IMG/VR virus record: IMGVR_UViG_3300034121_001073
Span: 1 to 33,825 of that record
Reading direction: 5' to 3' (one strand)
DNA length: 33,825 bases
Origin: a virus
Part shown: piece after piece, positions 8,399-15,715 of the stretch
How positions within the stretch are numbered: the first letter of the stretch is position 1
How the letters are laid out: the number at the start of each line of letters is the position of its first letter
Translations under genes and position numbers: made by a program
Notes under the pieces: model-generated
Databases searched by the model: none
Seen by the model: the letters and a program-made list of their open reading frames with translations, nothing else
Told to the model about the DNA's origin: nothing

Positions 8399-9615
8399 CG
8401 CGCCGCCAGCAGATGTGGTCATGGTCCGCCGTCGGCTTCGTCGTCTTCGCGGCCATCCTCGGCGCGCTCGTCGAGCGGGCCACGCACCGGCTCGCCGCTG
8501 GGGTGGAAAGCCGGTTCGGCTACCGCCCCGACCCGGAAGGAACGCGGGAGTTCCTCTCCGAGTTGGATCGCCCGACGTTCGCCGCAGCTGCCGGCGAGGC
8601 GATGGCCGAAGCCAAAGGCGTCGACACCTTCCTTTATCGCCACACGAACAAGGCTCACCAGTCGTTCTACGGGCTCCCGTGGAAGTCGTGGGACCAGGGC
8701 AACCACGGCTCCTGCGTCTCGTTTGCCTTTGGGCTCGGTAGCTACGCGGCTCAGTCGGTCGACTTCGTCGAGGGCCGGATGGCCCGCCCGCCCCCGGAAG
8801 TGAGCACGGAGCCGATCTACGGCGGAAGCAGGACAGCCGCGCGGCTCCCGCCGATCGGCCGCAACACCGGCGGGGACGGCTCCTATGGTGGCGCTGCCGC
8901 CCGATGGATTTCGGGGAAGTGCAAAGACCCGACCGTCGGCGGCATCCTGTACCGCGAGAAGTACGGCTCCGTCGATCTCACGACCTACTCGATCCCCCGG
9001 TCGATCGAGTGGGGCCGGGACGGTGTGCCGATCGCCCTCGCCCGCGAGGCGAACAAGGTCAAGGCGGTTGCGGTCGCTCAGGTCAACACCTGGGACGAGC
9101 TGTGCGCGGCGATCGAGCGCGGCTCGCCGGTGGTGCTGTGCAGCAACGTCGGCTATGGCCGGGCCGATCGCACGATGCCCGTCAGGGACTCCGATGGCTT
9201 TCTTTCCAGGGGAACGCCTTGGAGTCACGCGATGCTGTGCTGGGCCGTCCGGCACCAGAAGAACGGCTCTCCGCGCGACGGCGGGCTGATCCAAAACTCG
9301 TGGTCGGAGAACTGGTGCAAGGGGCCGAAGTGGCCTGCCGACCAGCCCGACGGCTCCTTCTGGGCCAGCCGCGAGAACATCCAGGCCGCGCTCGACCAGG
9401 GCGACTGCTTCGCTATCGGCGGCGTCGACGGCTTCAAGTGGCGCGTCCTCGACAACGGCCAGTGGTTCGAGCCCGCCCCTGCGCCGGCAGAAGCGTCGGA
9501 GCCCGCTGAAATCAGCAGCGAAACGCTTCCGAGCGATTCACGAAAAATGCAAGTTTTTGCGAAATCTCCGCAACCCGCCCGCATCATCGCCAGCGTCTAT
9601 TCCCTCGCCCCCTGA
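8395..9615 (+). CDS. Membrane-anchored papain-like cysteine protease
   Basis: A 406-residue protein. Residues about 8-26 form one membrane anchor. The catalytic core follows the C1 papain plan: Q101 and C107 in 'DQGNHGSCVSFAFG' (oxyanion Gln and nucleophile), H278 in 'PWSHAMLCWA', and N301 in 'LIQNSWSENW'. The order Q-C-H-N and the spacing fit papain, so it looks active. ATG 8395 has GGGAGG upstream and an ATGA overlap. From memory, similar proteins with 'YGGSR', 'GDGSYG' and 'DQPDGSFW' motifs occur in Planctomycetota-linked sequences. Papain-fold enzymes can cut proteins or peptidoglycan crosslinks. With membrane genes on both sides and no other endolysin seen, a lysis role is plausible; virion or host-protein processing is the alternative. 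Confidence 0.85.
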   Translation: MTRRQQMWSWSAVGFVVFAAILGALVERATHRLAAGVESRFGYRPDPEGTREFLSELDRPTFAAAAGEAMAEAKGVDTFLYRHTNKAHQSFYGLPWKSWDQGNHGSCVSFAFGLGSYAAQSVDFVEGRMARPPPEVSTEPIYGGSRTAARLPPIGRNTGGDGSYGGAAARWISGKCKDPTVGGILYREKYGSVDLTTYSIPRSIEWGRDGVPIALAREANKVKAVAVAQVNTWDELCAAIERGSPVVLCSNVGYGRADRTMPVRDSDGFLSRGTPWSHAMLCWAVRHQKNGSPRDGGLIQNSWSENWCKGPKWPADQPDGSFWASRENIQAALDQGDCFAIGGVDGFKWRVLDNGQWFEPAPAPAEASEPAEISSETLPSDSRKMQVFAKSPQPARIIASVYSLAP

Positions 9616-9622
9616 GGCCGCC

Positions 9623-9898
9623 ATGATCCTCGATCGCAAGCTCGTCTCCATCGTCCTCGTCGCCCTCGCCCTCGGCTGGTGGCTCGGCTCCTCGCCGTCG
9701 AGCCCGATCAACCCGACTCCGCAGCGTCCGGTCCTCGCCGCCGTCGGCCGGCTGGCCCGGATCGCCGCCCGGCTCGGGCTGTGGATGGCGATGGCTGCCG
9801 AGCCCGCACCTCCGCAGGCCGACGGCCGGCAGCTTGTTCACGCGCCGGCGGTTGATGCCGACGGGCACCGTGTCGTAGATCATGGGGAGGGCTGGTGA
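9623..9898 (+). CDS. Small membrane protein of the protease cassette
   Basis: A 91-residue protein. A basic N-terminus is followed by a strong membrane segment (about residues 7-22, 'VSIVLVALALGWWLG'), a Ser/Pro hinge, a basic amphipathic or hydrophobic stretch, and a charged tail. GAGG precedes ATG 9623 by six bases, and its stop overlaps the next start (TGATG). It could be a spanin-like or anchoring subunit. No cysteine lipobox is seen, and no family is recognised. Confidence 0.65.
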   Translation: MILDRKLVSIVLVALALGWWLGSSPSSPINPTPQRPVLAAVGRLARIAARLGLWMAMAAEPAPPQADGRQLVHAPAVDADGHRVVDHGEGW

Positions 9899-10347
9899 TG
9901 AAGAACAGCAATCCAGCGGTGATCGACTGGCTCAATGTCATCGCCGCCGGATGCATTGTCGTGTCGCTCTTGGTCGGAGCGGCGGCCTTGGGGCTGTTCC
10001 CTTTTCAACAGCGACTCAGGCTCAGCGCCGCCATCGATCGGATCGACAAGATCGAAGCGAAGCTGGCCAACCATGACCAGCGGCTCCAGTCGGCCGGGCT
10101 GATCCCAAGGACGTTGGCGGCTCTCGATCGCAAGGTCTCAGACCTCGATACGCGAGTCCGCTATCCGCGCTACGCCCGGCACTACGACGGTTGCCCGCAA
10201 TGCCGCGGCGATGTGCCCAACGAAGAAGGCGGGCCGCCGTCGCTGTGCGAGGAAGGCTTCGAGGTCTGGAAGTCGGACATGCGGGCAGAGAAGGAGCGGC
10301 GATCGCCCGCTCCGGAGAAGCCCGCCGATGAAGGCACAACCCGATGA
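9898..10347 (+). CDS. Membrane-anchored coiled-coil protein with a CxxC motif
   Basis: A 149-residue protein: one membrane segment at about residues 12-33, a heptad-rich coiled coil at about 38-75 ('IDRIDKIEAKLANHDQRL'), then a globular-looking region with 'CPQC' and one more Cys, and a charged tail. The plan, a membrane anchor plus a long periplasmic-type coil, is that of a spanin or tethering protein. It starts on a TGATG overlap (GTG 9895 is also possible) and is coupled to the next gene by ATGA. Function is unknown; a spanin-like role is inference. Confidence 0.65.
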   Translation: MKNSNPAVIDWLNVIAAGCIVVSLLVGAAALGLFPFQQRLRLSAAIDRIDKIEAKLANHDQRLQSAGLIPRTLAALDRKVSDLDTRVRYPRYARHYDGCPQCRGDVPNEEGGPPSLCEEGFEVWKSDMRAEKERRSPAPEKPADEGTTR

Positions 10348-10607
10348 CCCTCTACCGCTCCCTCCTCGCCTTTCTCGCCAGCCTCTCCGCCGACCCGGCG
10401 GAGATCGACCGCGAGCCCCCACGCGCCGCCGCGGCCGTCGCCGCCGCTTACGCCAGCCTCGCCCCGGAGGTGGCTCCGACGCCGCCACCGGCACCGGCAC
10501 CGGGGAAGTGTGGATGCGGGGGGAAATGCCAGGGCGGCATCTATCGGCCCGACGGACGGATCGAGATGCGATGTGAAAAGGACTGCCCGTGCGGGTGCCG
10601 GAAGTAA
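10344..10607 (+). CDS. Small cysteine-rich C-terminal zinc-binding-like protein
   Basis: An 87-residue protein. The N-terminal half is Ala/Pro-rich and probably flexible; the last 35 residues hold eight cysteines in close CxC and CxxxC patterns ('CGCGGKC', 'CEKDCPCGC'), which could bind one or two metal ions. It starts on an ATGA overlap and is the last gene of the cassette before the capsid gene. Small proteins of this look seem, from memory, common in Planctomycetota phage contigs. No function is known to me. Confidence 0.65.
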   Translation: MTLYRSLLAFLASLSADPAEIDREPPRAAAAVAAAYASLAPEVAPTPPPAPAPGKCGCGGKCQGGIYRPDGRIEMRCEKDCPCGCRK

Positions 10608-10704
10608 GTCGGTTGTACGTTACCACCGGCAACTTCACCGACATCGGATTCTCCGTGATCGTGCGTCATCGTCGACACCGCACACCGCCCCACGGAGATC
10701 CCCG

Positions 10705-11922
10705 ATGAATCCCGTCAGCAACCGCCGCAAGCTCCAGGACGAGGCATCGAAGATCCACACGGACATCGAGGCTCTCCGATCGGCCGCCCCCGAGAGCGAC
10801 CAAGAGCAGGCCGACAACCTCGGCCGCCTCGGTGAGCTCGAAGCCCGGGCCGACTCCATCGCGGTCGAGCTCGAGCGGGAGAACGCGACCGACGCCCGGC
10901 TTGCCCGCCTCCGCACCGCTGCCAGCAACGTGGCCGAGCATCGAGGCTCCGACGATCCGGAGAAGGCGAAGGCCCAGCAGCTGGCCCAGTTCGGCGGTTC
11001 GCGATACTCCGACGAGGCCCGTCTGCTTCGGATCTCCCAGTACCTCCGCGGTCTCCGCGATGGCACGGTCCAGGCCCGGGCGCTCTCCGAGACCGGCTCT
11101 GCCGGGGCGGGGCCCGAGTTCAACCCGCCGACGGACCTGTACAACGAAATCGTGAACATCATCAACCGGCAGTCCATCGGGGCCCAGCTGGCCACGACGA
11201 TCGCGACGAACAGCCGGACGGTCGACGTTCCTAAGCTCGGCCTGGTGACCGCCGACTTCGTGGCCGAGAACACCGCGCCCACCGCGCAGGATCCGACGAC
11301 GTCGAAGGTCTCGCTGACGGTGTTCGACGCGAAGGCCGAAGTCGACATCAGCAACAACCTCCTCGACGACTCGCCGCTCGATGTCGCCGGGTACGTCACG
11401 CAGGCCATCGGCAACGGCTTCGCGAAGTTCGCGGATACCGTCTGGCTCCAGGGCCATGTCGGCAACTCGATCGCCGGTCTTTACGCCGGAATCTCCGCTG
11501 GCCGGAAGGCCACCGTGGCGGCCGGCTCGGTGATCTCCGCGGCCAACGTTGGGACCGTCATCGGCTCGATCGATCCGATGGTCATGGGCGATTTCGCCTG
11601 GGTCGTCAGCGGTGCCGGCTGGGGCCAACTCCTCGCCCTCGAGGGGACGCGGTTCGTCCAGCCGATGGTCGGCGGCGGGGCTCCCATCCCGACCGTGTGG
11701 GGCGTGCCGGTCTACAAGTCGGACCTCCTCCCGGCCAACGTCCTCGCGGTCTACGGGGCGTTCAAGATGACGACCGCGATCGCCATGCGGAAGGAGCTCT
11801 CGGTCACGCCGCTCCGTGAGCTCAAGGCCCGCGAAAACCAGACGGTCTACCTCGCTCACGGCCGCTTCGGCCTGGCGAACCACGACCCGTCCTACGCCGG
11901 TGCCATCCTCCAGGGCACCTGA
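10705..11922 (+). CDS. Major capsid protein, HK97 fold
   Basis: A 405-residue protein. The first 70 residues are a charged coiled coil, the delta scaffold domain normally removed by the prohead protease. A flexible Gly/Ala stretch around residues 128-140 may lie near the cleavage point. The body shows HK97-family signatures: 'VPKLG', 'AKAEVDISNNLLDDSPLDV', 'NGFAKFADTVWLQG', 'PMVMGDFAWVVSG', and the C-terminal 'VYLAHGRFGLANHDPSYAGAILQGT'. ATG 10705 follows GGAG. A 97-base gap precedes it and a strong hairpin follows, so its mRNA level may be set separately from its neighbours. Confidence 0.95.
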   Translation: MNPVSNRRKLQDEASKIHTDIEALRSAAPESDQEQADNLGRLGELEARADSIAVELERENATDARLARLRTAASNVAEHRGSDDPEKAKAQQLAQFGGSRYSDEARLLRISQYLRGLRDGTVQARALSETGSAGAGPEFNPPTDLYNEIVNIINRQSIGAQLATTIATNSRTVDVPKLGLVTADFVAENTAPTAQDPTTSKVSLTVFDAKAEVDISNNLLDDSPLDVAGYVTQAIGNGFAKFADTVWLQGHVGNSIAGLYAGISAGRKATVAAGSVISAANVGTVIGSIDPMVMGDFAWVVSGAGWGQLLALEGTRFVQPMVGGGAPIPTVWGVPVYKSDLLPANVLAVYGAFKMTTAIAMRKELSVTPLRELKARENQTVYLAHGRFGLANHDPSYAGAILQGT

Positions 11923-11953
11923 TCCCCTGGCCCCTGACTCCCGCCCGTCTCCA

Positions 11954-11987
11954 GCGGCCGGGCGAGGCTCACCCCTCGCCCGGCCGC
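11954..11987 (+). terminator. Strong hairpin after the capsid gene, likely terminator or mRNA stabiliser
   Basis: A perfect 14-bp GC-rich inverted repeat (11954-11967 with 11974-11987), a six-base loop, then a C-rich stretch with only three T's. It lies 31 bases past the capsid stop. The weak T-tract suggests partial termination or protection of the 3' end of the capsid message, which would favour high capsid expression over the neck genes. Confidence 0.7.
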
Positions 11988-12008
11988 CCCCCTTTCCGGA
12001 GTTCTCCG

Positions 12009-12209
12009 ATGCCGACCGTCTCGATCAAGTTCCGCCAGGACTATGGCGACCACGCCGCCGGGGCCGTCGTCCAACTCCCCGAGGCGATGGCCCGCCACCT
12101 CGTCGACTGCGGCCTGGCCACGTTCGTCGCCACCCCCGAGCCGGCGGAGCTTCCCGTCGAGCGAGCCGATGCCCCGAAGCCCAAGCACATCCAACGCGCC
12201 GCGAAGTGA
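12009..12209 (+). CDS. Small neck-region protein, function unknown
   Basis: A 66-residue protein. After a short beta-type start ('VSIKFRQDYGDHAAGAVVQLPEAMARHLVDCGLATFV') comes a flexible charged tail. The pattern 'G-V-LPEAMARHLVDCGLA' resembles the 46-residue protein at 13755 ('GDALFVDAATLAELLAAGVIE'). Such small proteins are often found between capsid and connector genes. GGAG lies eight bases upstream, in a short CGGAG-TT-CTCCG palindrome against the ATG. Function unknown. Confidence 0.7.
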   Translation: MPTVSIKFRQDYGDHAAGAVVQLPEAMARHLVDCGLATFVATPEPAELPVERADAPKPKHIQRAAK

Positions 12210-12221
12210 TCCGGAGGGCCG

Positions 12222-12845
12222 ATGCTCAAGCTCCGCTCCCTGAAGCAACTCAACGAGCCTGAGGTCGAGCCCGTGTCCCTCGCGGCAGCGAAGGGCCAGG
12301 TCGGGCTGTTGCCAGAGCAGTCCGACGACGACGCTCTCCTGCTGCGGCTGATCTCCACCGGCCGCCGGCTGGTCGAGCAGCGCCTCGGGACGACGCTGGC
12401 AACTCGGCAGTTCCGGGCCACCATCGTCGGTGACCTCGACAACCACGGCCACCATCACGGCCTCTGGCATCACCACTACCACCACCGCGACGAGCTCCGC
12501 ATTCCGCTCCCGCCTCTCCTGGTGGACGGGACACACCCGCTGGCCATCACCGTGGGCGGAGTGGCGATCAACCCGGCCACCTACTCCATCGATTCCGACT
12601 CCACCCCGGCGGTGATCCGGTTCACCACCTGGCCGACGTTCGACGATGACGCCCCGCTCGTGGTGACGTTCTGGGCAGGGCCCCCCGCTGGCGGCCGGAT
12701 CGAGCCCGCCGCCGAGTCCGTGATCCTGCTTTACGTCGCCCACGGGTTCAAGCACCGCGAGGGTGTGGTCCCCGGCAGCGTCAACGAGCTCCCCATGGGC
12801 ATCGAGACGCTCCTGGCGTCGATCTCCATCACCGGAGCCTACTGA
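12222..12845 (+). CDS. Head-tail connector (gp6-like adaptor) with a His-rich insert
   Basis: A 207-residue protein with the gp6-like plan: an N-terminal helical repeat region ('EPVSLAAAKGQVGL', 'DALLLRLISTGRRLVEQRLG') followed by a beta-rich half ('PLLVDGTHPLAITVGG', 'ATYSIDSDS', 'LVVTFWAGP') and a closing helix. It forms the ring under the portal. Residues 75-88 hold nine histidines in 14, probably an exposed loop between domains that could bind metal. GGAGGG precedes ATG 12222. The assignment rests on this pattern and the position right after the capsid gene. Confidence 0.85.
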   Translation: MLKLRSLKQLNEPEVEPVSLAAAKGQVGLLPEQSDDDALLLRLISTGRRLVEQRLGTTLATRQFRATIVGDLDNHGHHHGLWHHHYHHRDELRIPLPPLLVDGTHPLAITVGGVAINPATYSIDSDSTPAVIRFTTWPTFDDDAPLVVTFWAGPPAGGRIEPAAESVILLYVAHGFKHREGVVPGSVNELPMGIETLLASISITGAY

Positions 12846-13186
12846 TGGGCGACCGCACCGCCGCCGGCAACAAGACGCACACCTTCCGTTTCGAGCGGCC
12901 CGTCGAGACGCGGAACGCCGTCGGTGAGATCTCCTCGATCTCCTGGGTGAAGATCGCCCGCCGCCGGGGATCGATCGAGCAGATCGGCTACAGCGAATCC
13001 CAGGACCAGGGCCAGACCTCCGGGCAGGCCTCCTACCTGATCGTGGTGCCATCGGTCCCAGGCCTCGACGGTTCATCCCGGATCGTGTGGGAAAGCCGGC
13101 TCGGCCGGATCCTGGTGGTGTCCTCGGTCGTCGGGGATGACGCCGATCCCGAGCAGACGATCCAGGCCGCGGAGAAAAAGACATGA
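12845..13186 (+). CDS. Head closure protein (head-tail joining family)
   Basis: A 113-residue, mostly beta protein beginning 'THTFRFERPVETRNAVGEI', the usual start of SPP1 gp16-like / HK97 gp7-like head-tail joining proteins, and ending 'SRLGRILVVSSVVGDDA'. It plugs the connector and forms the tail docking surface. It overlaps the connector stop by one base (TGATG) and the next gene by four bases (ATGA). Length and order fit the family well. Confidence 0.85.
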   Translation: MGDRTAAGNKTHTFRFERPVETRNAVGEISSISWVKIARRRGSIEQIGYSESQDQGQTSGQASYLIVVPSVPGLDGSSRIVWESRLGRILVVSSVVGDDADPEQTIQAAEKKT

Positions 13187-13737
13187 GCGCCCCTGGCCTC
13201 TTCTTCTCCGCGTTCTTCAGTGAGAAGTCGAACCGCGACATCGACGACCTGATCCGCGCCTACGCCAAGCTCCCCGGCTCGGTGGCCCGGAAGCACCTAA
13301 AGGCCGCGATCCGGCGATCGATCAAGCCGTTCACGCCGGCGCTCAGAGCCGCGACCCCTCGAGGAAAAACCGGCAACCTGCGGCGATCGGTCATTACCGT
13401 CGTGAAGTTCGGCACCAAGGTCTCCCGCGGGGCCAACGAGGCTTTCCGCGGAACCGCCATCGGGATCGTGGGCTTCAGCCGGAAGGGCAAGAAAAAGAAT
13501 CAGAAGGGGGACCACAGCGTCCTCGTCGAGGCCGGCAGCAAGCCGCGCCGCCGGAAGGGAATCCGGGGCAACTCCTTCAGCGCTGGCCAGGGCTCCACCG
13601 GCACGATGCCCCCGAAGCACATGCTTCGCGACACGCTCGCAGCCAAGCGTTCCGGCATCCTGTCGAACATGGAAATCGAGATGGGGGTGAGCCTCGAGCG
13701 GGCCACCCAGGAAGCTGCCCGCCGCGCCGCCCGCTGA
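13183..13737 (+). CDS. HK97 gp10-like neck/tail completion protein
   Basis: A 184-residue basic protein with the gp10-like signature: 'LIRAYAKLPGSVARKHLKAAIRRS', then 'PRGKTGNLRRSV', a beta stretch 'IGIVGFSRKGKKK', 'HSVLVEAGS', and a helical ending. The family sits at the head-tail interface. It begins on an ATGA overlap. Lys/Arg-rich stretches between about residues 105 and 130 are longer than I would expect for the family and may be a species-specific loop. Confidence 0.85.
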   Translation: MSAPGLFFSAFFSEKSNRDIDDLIRAYAKLPGSVARKHLKAAIRRSIKPFTPALRAATPRGKTGNLRRSVITVVKFGTKVSRGANEAFRGTAIGIVGFSRKGKKKNQKGDHSVLVEAGSKPRRRKGIRGNSFSAGQGSTGTMPPKHMLRDTLAAKRSGILSNMEIEMGVSLERATQEAARRAAR

Positions 13738-13754
13738 TCCCCCGGAGATCCATC

Positions 13755-13895
13755 ATGGAAACCGTCCTCGTCAAGTTCACCGCCCCCTGGGGCCGCTACG
13801 TCCCGGGCGATGCCCTGTTCGTTGATGCCGCCACGCTGGCCGAGCTCCTGGCCGCTGGCGTGATCGAGGCCGACCCGGCCGGGGAGGCTGAATGA
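13755..13895 (+). CDS. Small neck-region protein, function unknown
   Basis: A 46-residue protein with GGAG upstream of ATG 13755; its stop overlaps the next start (ATGA). Its beta-turn-helix pattern ('VKFTAPWGRYVPGDALFVDAA', then 'LAELLAAGVIE') resembles that of the 66-residue protein at 12009, suggesting a shared small fold. Function unknown. Confidence 0.7.
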   Translation: METVLVKFTAPWGRYVPGDALFVDAATLAELLAAGVIEADPAGEAE

Positions 13896-14287
13896 GCTCG
13901 CCCGAGGCATGGCTGAAGGCCACGATCGAGACCACCGCCGGGGCTCTGGCCTGGCCGGTGGCCGTGTCGGAATCTGCCGGCCTGCCCTTTGTCGTCTACT
14001 CCCGCGAATCGACCGAGCGGCCCCTCCAGACGAGCGGCTTGACGGGCTTTGCGGATGGGGAGTTTGCGCTCGAGGTGTGCGGGGCCACATGGACATCGGC
14101 CCGGACTGTGGCGGATGCGATCGTGGCCGCGGTCCAGAACTTCACCGGCACTGCCCATGGGGCCATTATCGACCACGTTCACGTTGGGACTGATCGAGAC
14201 GGCACCGCCGTCTATCTCACCGATGGCCAGGATCTGCCGTCCTATTTCGTGATCGAGCTGCAAATCTTCATCCGCTGGAGAGAGTGA
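13892..14287 (+). CDS. Tail completion / tail terminator protein (DUF3168-like)
   Basis: A 131-residue alpha/beta protein in the place where siphoviruses encode the tail terminator, just before the tail tube gene. Features fitting the family are the N-terminal helix 'EAWLKATIETTAGALAWPVAVSES', 'PFVVYSRES', the central 'FALEVCGATWTSARTVADAIVAAVQNF' and the beta C-terminus ending 'YFVIELQIFIRWRE'. It would cap the tail tube and join it to the neck. Confidence 0.8.
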   Translation: MSSPEAWLKATIETTAGALAWPVAVSESAGLPFVVYSRESTERPLQTSGLTGFADGEFALEVCGATWTSARTVADAIVAAVQNFTGTAHGAIIDHVHVGTDRDGTAVYLTDGQDLPSYFVIELQIFIRWRE

Positions 14288-14289
14288 CA

Positions 14290-14643
14290 ATGCCCGCACT
14301 TCCCGCAGTCCTCGACACGATGCAGGGGCTCACGTTCTCCTTCAATTCCATCGAGTTCCGCGCCACGAACATCAAGCGGAAGGAATCCCGCCCGCTCGTC
14401 GATGTCTCCGACTGCTCCCAGGCCGCCGACTCGCTGCGGATTTATCAGGCCGAGCCACTCAAGGACGGCGACGAAATCAGCCTGGAATACTTCGGGAAGA
14501 ATCCCCCGACCAAGGGCACGAAGTACGCGATCTCCTGCTCCGGTCTGGCGATCACCGGCAACGCCTTCTGTACGGATGTCGAAGAGGGTGGCGCTGTCGG
14601 TGAGTACGTCAGGGGAACGGCCACCTTCAAGATCTCTGGCTGA
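14290..14643 (+). CDS. Tail tube-like protein 1
   Basis: A 117-residue beta-rich protein with no helical body: 'FSFNSIEFRATNIKRKESRPLVDVSDCSQ', 'GDEISLEYFGKNPP', and a closing 'YVRGTATFKISG'. Size, beta content and place (after the terminator, before the chaperones) fit a tail tube subunit. ATG 14290 is preferred because GGAG lies nine bases upstream; GTG 14284, overlapping the previous stop, is the alternative. The next gene has a similar size and ending, so either one could be the main tube protein. Confidence 0.7.
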   Translation: MPALPAVLDTMQGLTFSFNSIEFRATNIKRKESRPLVDVSDCSQAADSLRIYQAEPLKDGDEISLEYFGKNPPTKGTKYAISCSGLAITGNAFCTDVEEGGAVGEYVRGTATFKISG

Positions 14644-14657
14644 ATGGGGGACGGTCC

Positions 14658-15038
14658 ATGACCGCTATCCCATCCGCGCAAAACGTCTCCGTTTCCTTTG
14701 GCGGGGTCGCGCTCGGCGGCTTGATCGGATTCGACGAGCAATACTCCGCCGCGTCCCCGACTGACACCACCGGCTCCACCGCCACGATCGTCGGCAGTGG
14801 TGGAAACACGCGGGTGATCCGCCAAGTCGAGATCACCATGATCGAGCCCGGCTCGATCGCGTTCCGGTGCTGGGGTAACCCCCCTTTCGCCCGTTCCGAC
14901 ATCGGCCTCTCGGCCACGCTGTCGTTCACCATCGCCGGCAACACGACCAGCTGGCCCGCCCAACTGGCAAACGTCCAGCGCGTCGGCTCTGCCGGTGAAC
15001 TGATCCAAGGCTCCTACCAGTTCCAGTTCATGGGGTAA
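14658..15038 (+). CDS. Tail tube-like protein 2
   Basis: A 126-residue beta-rich protein ending 'LIQGSYQFQFMG', close in style to the end of the preceding protein ('VRGTATFKISG'). It also has 'VSFGGVALGGLIGFDEQYS' and 'RVIRQVEITMIEPGSIAFRCWGN'. Two adjacent genes of similar size and pattern may encode the tube protein and a second tube, tip or decoration variant. Sequence similarity between them is weak by eye, so paralogy is a suggestion only. Confidence 0.7.
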   Translation: MTAIPSAQNVSVSFGGVALGGLIGFDEQYSAASPTDTTGSTATIVGSGGNTRVIRQVEITMIEPGSIAFRCWGNPPFARSDIGLSATLSFTIAGNTTSWPAQLANVQRVGSAGELIQGSYQFQFMG

Positions 15039-15040
15039 CG

Positions 15041-15403
15041 ATGCTCACGCGAGACGATCTCCTCGGCCTCGAGGCCAACAAGACTGCTCCCCCGACGCGG
15101 CTCCATGTCGCCGCCTGGGGCGGGGATGTCCTCCTCCTGGATCCGACCGCCCAGGCCTATGACGAGTGGGCGATGTTCTGTGAGGCCAACAAGGGCCAGC
15201 CGGCCCCGTGGCGCGCGAAGGTGGCCTGTCTGCTCCTGTGCGACGAAGCAGGCAAGCGGCTGTTCACCGATGCCGACGTCCCGACCCTGGCCGCTTGGAA
15301 GCCCGACGGGCTTCTCGAGGTGTGGACGGTCGGCATCAAGCTCCTCAAGGTCGACGACAAGGAGATCGAAGCCGAGGCGGAAAAATCCGCGGCCAGCCCC
15401 TGA
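15041..15403 (+). CDS. Tail assembly chaperone, gpG-like
   Basis: A 120-residue protein in the lambda gpG position, after the tube genes and before the tape measure. It is alpha/beta with 'RLHVAAWGGDVLLLDPTAQAYDEWAMF', 'RAKVACLLLCDEAG' and an acidic, Lys-containing end, as for the chaperones that coat the tape measure during tail building. An A-rich slippery run near its end can shift ribosomes into the -1 frame, giving a longer gpGT-like product that ends at 15714. Confidence 0.85.
   Translation: MLTRDDLLGLEANKTAPPTRLHVAAWGGDVLLLDPTAQAYDEWAMFCEANKGQPAPWRAKVACLLLCDEAGKRLFTDADVPTLAAWKPDGLLEVWTVGIKLLKVDDKEIEAEAEKSAASP
15379..15403 (+). promoter_or_regulatory. Programmed -1 frameshift site for gpG/gpGT
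   Basis: In the gpG frame the codons read GCG GAA AAA TCC, then AGC CCC TGA. The run of five A's (15381-15385) lets a tRNA on AAA slip back one base. A second option is C-CCC at 15397-15400, directly before the stop. Either slip enters the frame of the downstream domain, which has no start codon of its own near its beginning. Which site is used cannot be decided from sequence. Confidence 0.75.
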
Positions 15404-15714
15404 CCCTGTTTCTCGGGCGGCTGGCCCTGGCGTGTGGAGAGTGGGATGTCGAAACGCTGTCGAAGCAGATCACGCTCCGACAGCTGAAATGGTGGATGGC
15501 CTTCTGGCGCGTCGAGCCGTTCGGTGACGAATGGGCCCGGTCGGGGAAGTTGGCCGCGGTGATGGCGGCGGCCCAGGGGGCCAAGGTCGAGCCTGACTTC
15601 GAGGAGAAGTTCCTGCCGAGCTACCGCTCTCCGGTCCAGACCGAAGAGGAGTTGAAAGCCCAGCTGCGAAGGATCCCGTTCTTCGCGGCCCAGATGGAAG
15701 CCCAAGGAATCTGA
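15385..15714 (+). CDS. gpT-like domain of the tail chaperone, made by -1 frameshift
   Basis: About 109 codons, read as the C-terminal part of a gpG-gpT fusion starting at 15041. The segment 'LALACGEWDVETLSKQITLRQLKWWMAFWRVEPFGDEW' is the classic T-domain pattern, a helical Trp-rich region that binds the tube and tape measure. No plausible start lies near its beginning: the only upstream ATG in frame (15208) is deep inside the gpG gene, with junk-like sequence after it. This makes the frameshift reading strongly preferred. Confidence 0.85.
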   Translation: MRGQPLTLFLGRLALACGEWDVETLSKQITLRQLKWWMAFWRVEPFGDEWARSGKLAAVMAAAQGAKVEPDFEEKFLPSYRSPVQTEEELKAQLRRIPFFAAQMEAQGI

Positions 15715-15715
15715 C

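Noticed and set aside
10666-11883. Long open frame on the minus strand opposite the capsid gene (about 405 codons)
   Set aside because: Typical GC-rich antisense shadow. Its sequence is low-complexity Arg/Asp/Gly/Val with no motif, and the plus strand encodes a clear capsid protein.
12444-12485. His-rich stretch as a cloning tag artefact
   Set aside because: It is internal, interrupted by Gly, Leu, Trp and Tyr, uses both His codons, and sits inside a natural connector protein.
11892-13241. Minus-strand frame of about 449 codons across the neck genes
   Set aside because: Covers four well-supported plus-strand genes and has shadow-like composition.
15208-15384. Independent start of the gpT-like gene at ATG 15208
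   Set aside because: Lies deep in gpG, and the translated extension looks like frame noise; frameshift expression explains the gene better.
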